DNA of 64,000 nucleotides from Marinobacter bohaiensis (GTDB lineage Bacteria > Pseudomonadota > Gammaproteobacteria > Pseudomonadales > Oleiphilaceae). The position numbers and the translations under genes are program-made. Where the stretch lies: NCBI RefSeq assembly GCF_003258515.1, contig NZ_QGEH01000005.1, positions 1 to 64,000 of the forward strand. Reading direction: 5' to 3'. Below, one piece after another: positions 1 through 9,629 of the stretch. The notes under the pieces were generated by a model, which did not search any database, was not told where the DNA came from, and saw only the letters and a program-made list of their open reading frames with translations. Position 1 is the first letter of the stretch, and each line of letters opens with the position of its first letter.

Positions 1-5
1 CGCGT

Positions 6-33
6 ATTCTACCGCGCTTCTCAACCTTGTCAA
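6..33 (-). promoter_or_regulatory. rrn-type sigma-70 promoter, copy 1 (leftward)
   Basis: Read on the minus strand this is TTGACA (28-33), a 16-base spacer and TAGAAT (6-11). It is the left-most of three promoters with the same spacing and the same GC-rich sequence just after the -10 box, a discriminator type typical of stringently controlled stable-RNA promoters. It points off the left edge, so the transcribed gene is not in the window; an rRNA operon is the natural guess. Confidence 0.7.
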
Positions 34-108
34 CCGTTATTTTTCAGCGTTTTCGATGCTTCCGAAACCGCCGAATCGTTGCCGGCTGACCCGTTCAAGG
101 TGGCGCGC

Positions 109-136
109 ATTTTACGCTGTTTCGCCATCCTGTCAA
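109..136 (-). promoter_or_regulatory. rrn-type sigma-70 promoter, copy 2 (leftward)
   Basis: Minus strand TTGACA (131-136), 16-base spacer, TAAAAT (109-114), followed by a GCGCGCC discriminator. It is the best consensus match of the three tandem promoters. Confidence 0.75.
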
Positions 137-240
137 CCGTTGATTTCGAGAAAATTTAAATCAAATTCTTCAAGCAAATCAGTCGGTTGCCTTTCGATTT
201 CTGCCCCGCCTCAGTGGCGTGCCCCTCGAAAGAGATGCGC

Positions 241-268
241 ATTCTACAGACTTCTCCGAACCCGTCAA
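241..268 (-). promoter_or_regulatory. rrn-type sigma-70 promoter, copy 3 (leftward)
   Basis: Minus strand TTGACG (263-268), 16-base spacer, TAGAAT (241-246), followed by GCGC. It is the most upstream of the three tandem promoters and lies just beyond the end of tyrS. Confidence 0.65.
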
Positions 269-305
269 CGCCTTTTTCAAAAAATCTCAAAAAAGACGGT
301 GACGA

Positions 306-352
306 CCCGGCTCCTCTATATAGAGCACCTCTTCTTATATAGAGGAACCGGG
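306..352 (-). terminator. Hairpin after tyrS, putative terminator
   Basis: CCTCTATATA (313-322) pairs exactly with TATATAGAGG (336-345), extended by CCCGG (306-310) with CCGGG (348-352). It sits 15 bases past the tyrS stop on the minus strand. The nearest run of T on that strand is at 289-294, not directly against the stem, so termination is likely but not textbook. It would separate tyrS from the rrn-type promoters. Confidence 0.5.
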
Positions 353-366
353 CCATATCTCGGCCG

Positions 367-1569
367 CTAGGCCGTGATGCGCACCCGGGCAATCTTCTTT
401 TTGCCAGCCTGGATGACCACATCGTCCCCGGCCACGAACATCCGCTCGTCTTTCAGTTGCTCGCCATTCACGTAGACGGCACCACGCGCGAAGACATCCT
501 TGGCGGCCTTCCCGTTCTGGGCCAACCCCGCTTCCTTGAGCAGGGACACGATATGAACTTCCGAACGATCGCCCAACGCCACATCCACTTCCGGCACGTT
601 ATCGGGAATCTCGCCCAAGGCGACCTGGTTGCCTGCCGACTTGTGCGCATTCCGCGCCGCCTCCTCGTCATGGAAGCGGGTAATGATTTCCTCAGCCAGC
701 AAGCGTTTGTATTCCTGAGGGTTGCCCCCCTGCTCGACGGCCTTGCGAAACTCTTCGACCTCACTCATCGGCCGGAAGCTGAGCAGCTCGAAGTAACGCC
801 ACATCAGCGCATCGGGAATCGACAGCAGCTTGGTGAACATCTCCCCCGGGGAATCGGTGACGCCCACATAGTTGTTGAGAGACTTGGACATCTTCTGTAC
901 GCCATCCAGCCCTTCCAGAATCGGAACCGTCAGAATGACCTGAGGCTCCTGCCCGTAACGACTCTGGATGGTGCGCCCCATCCCCAGATTAAAGCGCTGA
1001 TCGGTGCCCCCCAGTTCGACGTCCGCTTCCAGTGCCACCGAGTCGTAACCCTGAACCAGAGGATAGAGGAATTCGTGAATCGCGATGGACTGATTGGCAT
1101 CGTAGCGTTTGGCAAAGTCATCCCGCTCAAGCATGCGCGCAACGGTGTACTGGCCGGCCAGGCGGATCATATCGGCGGACGACATCTTGCTCATCCAGTC
1201 AGAGTTGAACGCGACCGTGGTTTTTTCCGGATCCAGGATCTTGAACACCTGCTCTTTATAGGTACGGGCGTTCTCGGCCACCTGCTCGTCGGTTAGCGGC
1301 GGGCGCGTTGCACTCTTGCCGGTGGGATCGCCGATCATGCCGGTGAAGTCACCAATCAGGAAGATCACTTCATGCCCCAGATCCTGGAACTGGCGCAGCT
1401 TGTTGATCAGGACCGTGTGCCCCAGATGCAGGTCCGGCGCTGTGGGATCGAAGCCGGCCTTGATCCGCAGACGACGCCCGGACTTCAATTTCTCAACCAG
1501 TTCCTCTTCCGGCAGAAGCTCATCAACGCCACGCTTGATCAGCGCGAGGGCATCGTCAATTGCGGTCAT
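367..1569 (-). CDS. tyrS: Tyrosyl-tRNA synthetase
   Basis: Class I aminoacyl-tRNA synthetase that charges tRNA-Tyr in the cytoplasm. The 400-residue protein shows the HIGH-type signature HLGH at residues 48-51, the KMSKS loop at about residue 230 and a C-terminal S4-like RNA-binding segment ending [10 protein letters not shown]. Length and motif spacing fit the TyrZ-like form common in Pseudomonas and its relatives. It is transcribed alone, divergent from the M23 peptidase, and its 3' end abuts a set of leftward stable-RNA promoters, the same tyrS-rrn neighbourhood known from pseudomonads. Confidence 0.97.
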   Translation of the reverse strand: MTAIDDALALIKRGVDELLPEEELVEKLKSGRRLRIKAGFDPTAPDLHLGHTVLINKLRQFQDLGHEVIFLIGDFTGMIGDPTGKSATRPPLTDEQVAENARTYKEQVFKILDPEKTTVAFNSDWMSKMSSADMIRLAGQYTVARMLERDDFAKRYDANQSIAIHEFLYPLVQGYDSVALEADVELGGTDQRFNLGMGRTIQSRYGQEPQVILTVPILEGLDGVQKMSKSLNNYVGVTDSPGEMFTKLLSIPDALMWRYFELLSFRPMSEVEEFRKAVEQGGNPQEYKRLLAEEIITRFHDEEAARNAHKSAGNQVALGEIPDNVPEVDVALGDRSEVHIVSLLKEAGLAQNGKAAKDVFARGAVYVNGEQLKDERMFVAGDDVVIQAGKKKIARVRITA

Positions 1570-1875
1570 TCATCCTTCCTTCTATCTGGCAAACAACGGA
1601 TTTAACAAAGCTCAACACAACGCTTCATGGCGTTACCGACAAACCTGATACAGTTCACGCTGTTTATTTTTTAGGCAAACAATAATAGGATTCAGCACTT
1701 TGGCCACGAAGCCGACGCATTATATCAGGGTCGTTTCGCTCGTGCCGGGCGCACGATAACGCCGCTGAAAAAGGTACGCATGCTTTTTAATGCTTCGGGC
1801 CTTGAACTATACTTCACGAATTATTGAACAAACCGACAGAACTTACCGACTTGCCGGGGAAAACAGGTTACCGAC
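1570..1875. other. Divergent intergenic region, tyrS / M23 peptidase
   Basis: AT-richer spacer of 306 bases holding the promoters of two divergent genes. A possible -10 box TATACT lies at 1808-1813 for the rightward gene, but no convincing -35 box pairs with it. I see no ORF, repeat or RNA structure that I would defend. Confidence 0.5.
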
Positions 1876-3291
1876 GTGCTTAAAAAATTTCCGAAAAAAC
1901 ATCTGGTCGCGCTGGGCGTCGTGGGTATCGTTACGGGCGCCAGCTTACTGATCAGTCCCAGCGAACCGGTGGAAGCCGGACGCGTCTCGGTTGCCCTGAA
2001 CATGGAGAGCGGCAAAACCGCCCCCATCCAGCCTGCGGCCGACATCCCTGATGCCGACGAGCCAACCGCGGACAGCGCGCCCTCTGGAGCCCCGCCCCAA
2101 TCTCCCGACGTGGCCAAGGCAACACAGCCAACCTCAGCCGAACCGGTCAACCAGGCGCCGGCGTCGCCCCAACCCCGCCCGCTGCAATGGCAACGCTTCG
2201 AGATCAAGCCCGGCGACAGCCTGTCCAGCCTGTTCAGCAAGGCCGGTTTCGACGCAGCCCTGATGTACTCGGTCATCAACGGCGAGGGTGAGGCCGCCAA
2301 ACTCGAGCGGCTCTACGCCGGCGAGACCATTGCCTTCGCCAGCAACGCCGACGGCGAGCTGAAAAAGGTCACACTGGAGCGCAACCGCCTGGAATCGCTG
2401 GTGATCGACAAGCAGGACGACGGTTTCCAGGGCGAGATCGTCACCCGCGAACCGGAAGCCCGCCCGGTCTATCGGCACGGGCGCATCGACGGATCCCTCT
2501 ACCTGGCCGCCCGCGACGCCGGCCTCAACGATCGCCTGACCATGGAGTTGGCCGGCATTTTCGGCTGGGACATCGACTTCGTCTACGACATCCGCAAGGG
2601 TGACCGTTTCGAGGTGCTCTATGAAGAGCTCTACCTGGACGGCGAGAAAATCGATACGGGTCGAATCCTGGCCGCCAAGTTCACCAATCGCGGCGAGGAA
2701 GTGATCGCCCTGCTCTACGACGACGCCGGGGGCAATGCCGACTATTTCACACCGGACGGCCACAGCCTGCGCAAGGCGTTCCTGCGCACCCCGATCAACG
2801 CCCGGGTCTCATCGCCGTTCAATCTACAGCGCCGGCACCCGGTACTGGACGTCGTGCGTCCGCACGAGGGCACCGACTATGCCGCCCCGCCGGGAACCCC
2901 GATCAAAGCGGCTGGCGACGGACGCATCCTGTCCGCCGGCTGGAAGGGTGGCTACGGCCGTACCGTCGTCATCCAGCATGGCGACAACATCTCCACCCTC
3001 TACGCCCACATGCGCGCGATCGGAAAGGGTATGAAGCGCGGCACCCGCGTCAAACAGGGGCAGACCGTAGGTTACGTTGGTTCCTCAGGCATGGTCACCG
3101 GCCCGCACCTGCACTACGAATTCCGGATCAATGGTTCACCGCGCAACTCGCGAACGGTCAAACTGCCAGACGCCTCGCCCATTCCGGAATCGGAAATGAC
3201 GCAATTCAAGGCCAAGACCCTGTCGCTACTGACCGCACTCAACGAAGCCAGCGGCGAGCGCCAGATCGCCCTGGGCCCGGACAGCGAGTAA
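1876..3291 (+). CDS. M23 family murein endopeptidase (MepM-like)
   Basis: Predicted zinc endopeptidase that cuts peptidoglycan cross-links in the periplasm. The 471-residue protein begins with a single N-terminal hydrophobic segment (about residues 10-30), then a Pro/Ala-rich linker, an OapA/LysM-like region starting near residue 100 (FEIKPGDSLSSLFSKAG), and a C-terminal LytM domain. The zinc ligands are present: H330 and D334 in HEGTDY, and the HLHYE signature with H411 and H413. Translation appears to start at GTG; no better ATG lies upstream. anmK, a cell-wall recycling gene, starts 7 bases after its stop, so the two are probably co-transcribed and act on the same polymer. Confidence 0.92.
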   Translation: MLKKFPKKHLVALGVVGIVTGASLLISPSEPVEAGRVSVALNMESGKTAPIQPAADIPDADEPTADSAPSGAPPQSPDVAKATQPTSAEPVNQAPASPQPRPLQWQRFEIKPGDSLSSLFSKAGFDAALMYSVINGEGEAAKLERLYAGETIAFASNADGELKKVTLERNRLESLVIDKQDDGFQGEIVTREPEARPVYRHGRIDGSLYLAARDAGLNDRLTMELAGIFGWDIDFVYDIRKGDRFEVLYEELYLDGEKIDTGRILAAKFTNRGEEVIALLYDDAGGNADYFTPDGHSLRKAFLRTPINARVSSPFNLQRRHPVLDVVRPHEGTDYAAPPGTPIKAAGDGRILSAGWKGGYGRTVVIQHGDNISTLYAHMRAIGKGMKRGTRVKQGQTVGYVGSSGMVTGPHLHYEFRINGSPRNSRTVKLPDASPIPESEMTQFKAKTLSLLTALNEASGERQIALGPDSE

Positions 3292-3298
3292 CACCGCC

Positions 3299-4402
3299 GT
3301 GACCGCAACCGCCTACATTGGCCTGATGTCGGGAACCAGCATGGATGGCATTGACGCCGTGCTGGTTTCCTTCCCCGAAGACCGGATCCACATCCACACC
3401 ACGTTCAGCCTTCCCTATTCAGACACCCTCCGCCAGCGTGTGAGCCGCGCGTCTCTCAACCACGCTACGCCGGACGAGCTGGGGGAATTGGACCACGAAC
3501 TGGGCGACCTGTTCGCCGAGGCCGCCACCGGGGTCCTCGACAAGTCCGATTTCGACGCCGGCGAGGTTGCCGCCATCGGCAGCCACGGCCAGACCATTCG
3601 CCACCAGCCCTGGGGCGCCATGCCATTCTCCATGCAGATCGGCGACCCCAATCGCATCGCCGAGCGCACCGGCATCACCACGGTTGCCGATTTCCGGCGC
3701 CGGGACATGGCCGCCGGCGGCCAGGGCGCGCCGCTGGTTCCGGCTTTCCACCAGGCCTATTTCGCCAGTCGTCAGGAATCCCGCTGCATCGTCAACTTCG
3801 GCGGCATCGCCAACATCACCTGGTTGCCCAAGGACAAACCGGACCACGCCGTCGGCTTCGACACAGGGCCCGGCAATGCGCTGATCGACGCCTGGTGCCT
3901 CGATCAGACCGGCCGCCCCTACGACGAGGACGGTCACTGGGCCCGCACCGGAACCGTCAACGAGGCCCTGCTCGAGGATATGCTCAGCGACGCCTATTTC
4001 AGGCGCAAGCCACCCAAGAGCACGGGCAAGGAACGCTTCAACCAGGCCTGGATCGAGACGGTCGTGGCGCGTCACCCGGAGCTGCCAGCCCACGACATCC
4101 AGTGCACCCTGGTGGAATTGACGGTACGGTCGCTGGTCATGCAGTTACCGGCCACCGAGAACCTGAAGCTGTTCATCTGCGGCGGTGGTGCCCGTAATCG
4201 TTTCCTGATGGAGAGACTTCGGGAAGCGCTGCCCCTGGTCGACGTGGAGACGACGGCCGTGCTGGGGCTGGACCCGCAATGGGTCGAGTCCGTCGCCTTT
4301 GGCTGGCTGGCCAAACGTACCCTGGAGCAGCGGCCCGGCAACCTGCCCGCGGTTACCGGGGCGCGGGGCGCCCGTATCTTGGGTGCGATCCACCACGGCT
4401 AA
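3299..4402 (+). CDS. anmK: Anhydro-N-acetylmuramic acid kinase
   Basis: Cytoplasmic kinase that opens and phosphorylates 1,6-anhydro-MurNAc recovered from turned-over murein, giving MurNAc-6-phosphate. The 367-residue protein opens with the family signature GLMSGTSMDGIDAVL and carries SHGQTIRH and FDTGPGNALID, as expected of the FGGY/hexokinase-fold AnmK family. The start is GTG, only 7 bases after the peptidase stop. The pairing of a murein endopeptidase with a murein-recycling kinase makes functional sense. Confidence 0.96.
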   Translation: MTATAYIGLMSGTSMDGIDAVLVSFPEDRIHIHTTFSLPYSDTLRQRVSRASLNHATPDELGELDHELGDLFAEAATGVLDKSDFDAGEVAAIGSHGQTIRHQPWGAMPFSMQIGDPNRIAERTGITTVADFRRRDMAAGGQGAPLVPAFHQAYFASRQESRCIVNFGGIANITWLPKDKPDHAVGFDTGPGNALIDAWCLDQTGRPYDEDGHWARTGTVNEALLEDMLSDAYFRRKPPKSTGKERFNQAWIETVVARHPELPAHDIQCTLVELTVRSLVMQLPATENLKLFICGGGARNRFLMERLREALPLVDVETTAVLGLDPQWVESVAFGWLAKRTLEQRPGNLPAVTGARGARILGAIHHG

Positions 4403-4466
4403 TCAGGGTTATCGGAAAGAGGAAGGAAGCGGCCATCCTGCGTTGCGCGGATGGCCGGGAACCGGG

Positions 4467-4820
4467 TCAGATGGAGAAGGAAGAGCCGCACCCGCAAGTG
4501 GTCGTGGCGTTGGGGTTCTGAACCATAAACTGGGAACCCTGCAGACCCTCCTGATAGTCCACCGTCGCGCCGATCAGGTACTGATAGCTCATTGCATCGA
4601 CCAGCAGGGTAATGCCGTCCTTTTCGATAACCGTGTCATCTTCTTCCAGGGCTTCATCAAACGAGAAACCATACTGAAACCCGGAACACCCGCCACCGGT
4701 CACGAAGACACGCAGCTTCAGGTCGGGATTACCATCTTCCTCGACCAACTCGCGTACTTTCGCCACAGCGTTGTCGCTGATAAAAAACGGCGTCGCTATT
4801 TGTTCCTGAACGGCACTCAA
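4467..4820 (-). CDS. erpA: Iron-sulfur cluster insertion protein ErpA
   Basis: A-type carrier that delivers Fe-S clusters to apo-enzymes, including isoprenoid-synthesis enzymes in E. coli. The 117-residue protein has the three conserved cysteines C45 (GGGCSGF), C109 and C111 (CGCGSSF). The start codon is TTG, with a GGAGG ribosome site seven bases upstream; no ATG fits. It is convergent with anmK. Confidence 0.95.
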   Translation of the reverse strand: MSAVQEQIATPFFISDNAVAKVRELVEEDGNPDLKLRVFVTGGGCSGFQYGFSFDEALEEDDTVIEKDGITLLVDAMSYQYLIGATVDYQEGLQGSQFMVQNPNATTTCGCGSSFSI

Positions 4821-4887
4821 GGTCGCCTCCTGAATATTACGTGAGCAACTACCCGGGGATTATCCAATTCCCGAGTAAAACAGTCAA

Positions 4888-5352
4888 TTATTGAGCCGTC
4901 TCTTTATCGGCTGCGGGCGAATCGCCCGATACCCCCGAATCGTCGGCTGGACGCTCCTGACGCAGCAGCCCCACCGGTTCCTTCTGGTGAACCAGGCTGC
5001 CGTTCACCTCAGCCCCCATCGCCATCTGGATGAGGCTGTAATACACGTTTCCGGTAATGGAGGCTTTCTCGGCCAGTTCAAGGTGTTCTGACGCGTACAC
5101 ATCGCCATTGACGGTTCCATTGATGATCACATGCGGCGCCACGATGTCGCCATCGACGGCTCCGATCTGGGAAATCCGCAGAATGGCGTCGGCACCTTCC
5201 TCAGCGATCACTTTCCCCCGGACACGGCCGTCCACGTGCAACCCGCCGGAGAACTCGACGTCACCGGCCACCGTGGTCTTGCTGGAAATCAGGGTATCGA
5301 AATGCCCTGTAGCCGGTTTCCGCGACTTCTGCTTCTTGTTACTGCCGAGCAT
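4888..5352 (-). CDS. Bactofilin family protein
   Basis: Small polymer-forming cytoskeletal protein (154 residues) with the bactofilin beta-helix core, for example TVAGDVEFSGGLHVDGRVRG and repeated GDIVAP / GDVYASE strands, flanked by a basic N-terminus and a disordered acidic tail. Bactofilins form membrane-associated filaments that localise cell-wall or envelope enzymes. It lies 4 bases after the coiled-coil membrane protein encoded just upstream, so the two are surely co-transcribed and may work together at the membrane. Confidence 0.88.
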   Translation of the reverse strand: MLGSNKKQKSRKPATGHFDTLISSKTTVAGDVEFSGGLHVDGRVRGKVIAEEGADAILRISQIGAVDGDIVAPHVIINGTVNGDVYASEHLELAEKASITGNVYYSLIQMAMGAEVNGSLVHQKEPVGLLRQERPADDSGVSGDSPAADKETAQ

Positions 5353-5356
5353 GCTG

Positions 5357-6097
5357 CTACTTCTCCGTTAAAGATTGCCAATCAAACGTGCGTTCGCTCT
5401 TGGTCGCCTTGCGGCCTTCCGCCTTGGCAACCACCTGAATTTCAAGGGGCTCAAAGCCCTCCGGCAGGGTCATCACGCCCTCCACGTCCTGGAAATATCG
5501 GTAGCGGAAGCGAATGCCCAGGTTCTCGATGTCGTCGGACAGATCGCGCAACGCGATGACCTCTCGCTCGCCGCCCCGTTGTCCGACAACGTTGACCGCC
5601 ACCAGGCCGGCGATGTAACTGCTGTTCTCCCCGACCTGCGTCAGCACAAGCTTGAAGCGATAACGCTCGTCGCCGCGCCGGGGTTCCAGCTCAAAGCGCT
5701 GGATCTGCAACCCCATGGCCGACTCCGACGGCGCCATGATGTTCTTGTAGAACGTCAGATCGGAATTGACCGCCACCAGCCGATCCTCAAGCCGGGAAAT
5801 CGTGTGCCGCGCCTGGGTCAGTGCCTGCTGATCGATCTTTCGGCCCCGTTCCAGGTTAACCACCTGCCGCTGAAGACCCGAGCGCTGCTGACGCAGATCC
5901 GCCAGCTCGCCGGTCAGGTCCTTGTCGCTCTTGGTGACATCGCTGAACCGGAAGCCGCCCTGGGCCATGCCGGCAAAGTAGCCGATCACAGCAAACAGGG
6001 CACAACAGCCCATCAGGACCAGAAAACGACGCCATTTCTGCCCGGGCTGATGCCGGACGACGATGTACTCGCCCTGTTTCTTGCGCTCGGAGCTCAA
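5357..6097 (-). CDS. Coiled-coil inner-membrane protein (DUF6776-like)
   Basis: Uncharacterised 246-residue protein. It has a short basic cytoplasmic N-terminus, one transmembrane helix at about residues 25-47, then a coiled coil (about 55-110, rich in L, Q and R heptads) and a beta-rich C-terminal domain predicted to lie in the periplasm. The start is TTG, preceded by GGAG. It overlaps neither neighbour but sits in a tight argC, coiled-coil protein, bactofilin order. I recognise the type from Pseudomonas-like genomes but know no proven function; a role with the bactofilin in envelope organisation is inference. Confidence 0.7.
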   Translation of the reverse strand: MSSERKKQGEYIVVRHQPGQKWRRFLVLMGCCALFAVIGYFAGMAQGGFRFSDVTKSDKDLTGELADLRQQRSGLQRQVVNLERGRKIDQQALTQARHTISRLEDRLVAVNSDLTFYKNIMAPSESAMGLQIQRFELEPRRGDERYRFKLVLTQVGENSSYIAGLVAVNVVGQRGGEREVIALRDLSDDIENLGIRFRYRYFQDVEGVMTLPEGFEPLEIQVVAKAEGRKATKSERTFDWQSLTEK

Positions 6098-6109
6098 ACT
6101 GTCACTCCG

Positions 6110-7153
6110 TTACGGCAGCAGGGCCGGTGCTTCGAGCCCGGCGGTTTCGCTCAGCCCAAACATGATGTTCATATTCTGCACGGCCTGGCCGGCCGCGCCC
6201 TTCACCAGGTTGTCGATCACCGAGGAGACAATCACAACCGGGCTGTCCTCCTGACGGTGCAACGCCATCCGGCACTGGTTGGCGCCGCGCACGCTGCGCG
6301 TTTCCGGATGCGAACCGAACGGCATGACATCGACAAACGGCTCGTTGGCGTAGCGCTCTTCAAACAGCCCCTGCAGCGAATCGAAGGCGGAGGGATCGCG
6401 CAACTCGGCGTACAGCGTGGCTTCGATACCGCGCACCATGGGCAGCAGGTGCGGCACGAACGTCACCCCGACGCGACCGCCGGCCGCCAGTTCCAGGCCC
6501 TGACGGATTTCCGGCAGGTGACGGTGGCCGGAGGCCCCGTAGGCCTTGAAGCTCTCCCCCACTTCACCGTGCAGCATCCCGATCTTGCCCTGGCGCCCGG
6601 CGCCGCTGGCCCCGGACTTGGCATCCGCCACCAGGTGAGACGGATTGACCAGTTCCTTTTCGAGCAGCGGCAGGAAGCCCAACTGCACGGCGGTTGGGTA
6701 GCACCCCGGGTTGGCCACCAGCTGCGCCTCGCAAATCTGCTCACGGAACACTTCCGGCAGTCCGTAGACGGCCCGCTCGGCCCAGTCGCTGGATTCGTGC
6801 GGCATGCCATACCAGTTGGACCAGACATCGAGGTCACGGATCCGGAAATCGGCGGACAGATCCACCACCCGCGTACCGGCGGCAATCAGCCCCGGCACCA
6901 TACGCATGGCAACGCCGTGCGGTGTGGCAAAGAACACCAGGTCGCAGGCCGCCAGGGCTTTTTCGTCCGGCTCGGAAAACGCCAGGTCATAATGACCGCG
7001 CAGATTGGGATAGAGATCGGCCACGGGCATGCCCGCCTCCGATCGCGACGTGATCAGGGTAACTTCCACCTCGGGGTGGACGGCCAGAATCCGCAAGAGT
7101 TCGACACCGGTGTACCCGGTTCCGCCGACAATACCCACCTTGATCAACGCCAT
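6110..7153 (-). CDS. argC: N-acetyl-gamma-glutamyl-phosphate reductase
   Basis: NADPH-dependent reductase of arginine synthesis that reduces N-acetylglutamyl-phosphate to the semialdehyde. The 347-residue protein has the N-terminal Rossmann motif [16 protein letters not shown] and the active-site cysteine in [10 protein letters not shown]. The annotated ATG lies only one base after a strong AAGGAGG site, which is too close. The TTG two codons later sits at a normal distance and would give the N-terminus MIKVGIVGG seen in many family members, so the true start may be 7147. Confidence 0.95.
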   Translation of the reverse strand: MALIKVGIVGGTGYTGVELLRILAVHPEVEVTLITSRSEAGMPVADLYPNLRGHYDLAFSEPDEKALAACDLVFFATPHGVAMRMVPGLIAAGTRVVDLSADFRIRDLDVWSNWYGMPHESSDWAERAVYGLPEVFREQICEAQLVANPGCYPTAVQLGFLPLLEKELVNPSHLVADAKSGASGAGRQGKIGMLHGEVGESFKAYGASGHRHLPEIRQGLELAAGGRVGVTFVPHLLPMVRGIEATLYAELRDPSAFDSLQGLFEERYANEPFVDVMPFGSHPETRSVRGANQCRMALHRQEDSPVVIVSSVIDNLVKGAAGQAVQNMNIMFGLSETAGLEAPALLP

Positions 7154-7393
7154 TCCTCCTTTGCTCGTGTCAGACTGTGCAGGAATTACAGTCTAACATG
7201 ATATCGATCAGGCTTTTGGCGCCCCAAGGTGGCGTAATTACAATACAATAAGCCATTGTTACCTTTGATATACCGTTTGACATACCAAGGAGCCTCCGCC
7301 CGGAGCGACATGCCCCGATCCACGGCAGATCCCGTCTCCCGAACCATAACAATCGAGATCGGGGGCTCTGAACAACAACGAGCACCCTGACGC

Positions 7394-9175
7394 ATGATGA
7401 ATCTGAAGCAACGAATCACCGGCGAGTTGATCCCCCTGTTCAGGAGGCGCTTGTCCGGGGTGGATGCGTTGCCGCAGCTGGCCATTCTTGGCCTGCTCTC
7501 CGGTATCGTTACCGGTGCCGTCATCCTGCTGTTCCGCCTGGCCATCGAGTGGCCGCTTTCCGAATTCCTGCCCAACCGGGATTCCGAAGCCTTTGAAGGG
7601 CTGGGACTCTTCGCCCGCGGCGTACTGCCGTTATCCGGCGCGGTGCTGCTGGGCTTCCTGATGTACCGACTGGCGATTTCCGATCGCAAGGTGGGCATCA
7701 CCTATGTGCTGGAACGGCTGAACTACCACCAGGGCTACATTTCGCTGCGCAGTGCGGTCATCCAGTTCGTGTTCGGCGTCGGCACCGTGGTGAGCGGCCA
7801 GTCGTCGGGGCGGGAAGGGCCCGCCGTGCACCTGGGCGCAGCCTTTTCCAGCCTGCTCGGCCAGTGGATGAAACTGCCCAACAACAGCATCCGCACCCTG
7901 GTGGCCTGCGGCTCGGCAGCCGCGATTTCGGCGTCCTTCAACACGCCCATCGCGGGCGTGATCTTCGCCATGGAAGTGGTGATGATGGAGTACACCATCA
8001 CCGGTTTCACCCCCGTGATCCTGGCGTCGGTGAGCTCAGCCGTGGTCAACCAGGCGGTCTACGGTTCCGCCCCCGCCTTCAGCGTACCGGCCCTGACCAT
8101 GAACTCGCTTCTGGAGATTCCCTGGATCCTGGCCATCGCCCTGGTGATCGGCGTGGCCTCCGCCGGTTTTGTGCGCCTGCTGGTGATGTCGACGCGCTTC
8201 AACCATCAACCGATTTTCCTGCGCATGGTCGCCGCCGGCCTGCTCATGGTGCCGGTGGCGCTACTGGTCCCGGAAGTCATGGGTATCGGCTATGACACGG
8301 TCAGCGCCACCATTCACGACCAGATCCCCCTGCTTCTGCTGCTTGCGATCGCTCTGACCAAGCTGGTGATCACCGCGGTGACCATCGGCCTGGGCATGCC
8401 CAGCGGGCTGATCGGCCCGACCATCTTTATCGGCGCCACGCTGGGCGGCGCCATGGGTCTGATCGGCGCCGTGGCAGCACCGGACCTGGCCTCCAGCACC
8501 GGCTTCTACGCCATGCTGGGGATGGGCGCGATGATGGGCTCGGTGCTGCAGGCCCCCCTCGCGGCGCTGATGGCACTGATCGAGCTGACCCGCAATCCCA
8601 ACATCATCCTCCCCGGCATGCTGGTGATCACCGTGTCCAGCCTGGTCGCCAGCGAGGTGTTCGGCCAGCGCTCGATCTTCCTGTCGGTGCTCAAGAGCCA
8701 GGGACTGAGCTACCAGAACTCGCCCATCATCCAGGCACTGCGCCGGGTCTCCGTGGGCGCGATCATGGAGCGCAGCATCCGGCGCACCCAGCGCCGCATC
8801 GGCCCGGCGGAGGCGCGGGAAATCCTCAAGACGGAACCGCGCTGGCTGATCATCGACGGCCAGAAAGGGCCCACCGCCCTGATGCCGGCGGTGGACCTGG
8901 CGCGCTATCTGGAGGATCATGCGGACAAGCTCGAGCCCGACCCGGAGAATCCGGAGAAAAAGCCGGAGATCGACCTGCTGGAAGTCCCGGCCAACCGGCG
9001 CGATCTGGCGCCGATTCCCTATCAGGCGACGCTGGACGAGGCCATGGGCCAGTTCAGCGACCGGCGCTGCGAGGCTCTGTACGTCCAACGCCACGCCGCG
9101 CCCATGATCCAGCGGATCATCGGGGTCGTGCTGAAGTCGGAAATCGAAAGTTACTACCAGTACCGCAAGGAATAA
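7394..9175 (+). CDS. ClC-type chloride channel/transporter with C-terminal CBS-like tail
   Basis: Polytopic membrane protein of 593 residues moving chloride or another anion across the inner membrane. It has the ClC glutamate-gate signature SGREGPAVHLGAA and the later motif GMPSGLIGPTIFIGA. The usual first selectivity motif GSGIP is not present: the matching place reads KVGITYVLE. After the roughly 10 membrane segments a soluble tail of about 140 residues ends with a CBS-like half (PYQATLDEAMGQFSDRRCEALYV). Upstream, 7154-7393 is a divergent promoter spacer with argC. The downstream hemJ starts 6 bases after the stop. Confidence 0.88.
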   Translation: MMNLKQRITGELIPLFRRRLSGVDALPQLAILGLLSGIVTGAVILLFRLAIEWPLSEFLPNRDSEAFEGLGLFARGVLPLSGAVLLGFLMYRLAISDRKVGITYVLERLNYHQGYISLRSAVIQFVFGVGTVVSGQSSGREGPAVHLGAAFSSLLGQWMKLPNNSIRTLVACGSAAAISASFNTPIAGVIFAMEVVMMEYTITGFTPVILASVSSAVVNQAVYGSAPAFSVPALTMNSLLEIPWILAIALVIGVASAGFVRLLVMSTRFNHQPIFLRMVAAGLLMVPVALLVPEVMGIGYDTVSATIHDQIPLLLLLAIALTKLVITAVTIGLGMPSGLIGPTIFIGATLGGAMGLIGAVAAPDLASSTGFYAMLGMGAMMGSVLQAPLAALMALIELTRNPNIILPGMLVITVSSLVASEVFGQRSIFLSVLKSQGLSYQNSPIIQALRRVSVGAIMERSIRRTQRRIGPAEAREILKTEPRWLIIDGQKGPTALMPAVDLARYLEDHADKLEPDPENPEKKPEIDLLEVPANRRDLAPIPYQATLDEAMGQFSDRRCEALYVQRHAAPMIQRIIGVVLKSEIESYYQYRKE

Positions 9176-9181
9176 TCCTTC

Positions 9182-9604
9182 ATGTTGTGGGTCAAAGCCT
9201 TTCACATCATTGCGGTGGTGTGCTGGTTCGCCGCCATCTTCTACCTGCCCCGCCTGTTCGTCTATCACGCCAACTGCGAGGACCAGACCGGGCGCGAACG
9301 CTTCAAAATCATGGAGCGCAAGCTCTATCGCGGCATCGGCACACCGTCGATGATCGCCACCATCGTGCTTGGCCTTTGGCTGGTCAGCTACAGCCCATCG
9401 GCCTATTTCAGCCAGGGCTGGCTGCATGCGAAACTGGCGCTCGTAGCCGTGCTGGTGGCCTATCATCTGTATTGCGGGCACCTGGTGCGGGTGTTCCGTG
9501 ACGACGCCAACCAACGCAGTCACGTATTCTATCGCTGGCTCAACGAGTTCCCGGTACTGATCCTGGTGGCCGTGGTCATCCTGGTGACGGTCAGACCCTT
9601 CTGA
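9182..9604 (+). CDS. hemJ: Protoporphyrinogen IX oxidase HemJ
   Basis: Integral-membrane protein of 140 residues (about four helices) catalysing the penultimate step of haem synthesis. It shows the family features: KAFHIIAVVCWFAAIFYLPRLFVYH at the N-terminus with the conserved early histidine, the KLALVAVLVAYH segment and the terminal NEFPVLILVAVVILVTVRPF. It stands with thiD, thiE and hemL, the last a second tetrapyrrole gene, in one rightward run. Confidence 0.9.
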   Translation: MLWVKAFHIIAVVCWFAAIFYLPRLFVYHANCEDQTGRERFKIMERKLYRGIGTPSMIATIVLGLWLVSYSPSAYFSQGWLHAKLALVAVLVAYHLYCGHLVRVFRDDANQRSHVFYRWLNEFPVLILVAVVILVTVRPF

Positions 9605-9629
9605 ATACCGGGCGATACAGGTCCAAGCT

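Noticed and set aside
5375-7201. Long plus-strand frame opposite argC and the DUF6776-like gene
   Set aside because: Translation is His/Gln/Arg-rich without any domain; spans two genuine genes on the other strand.
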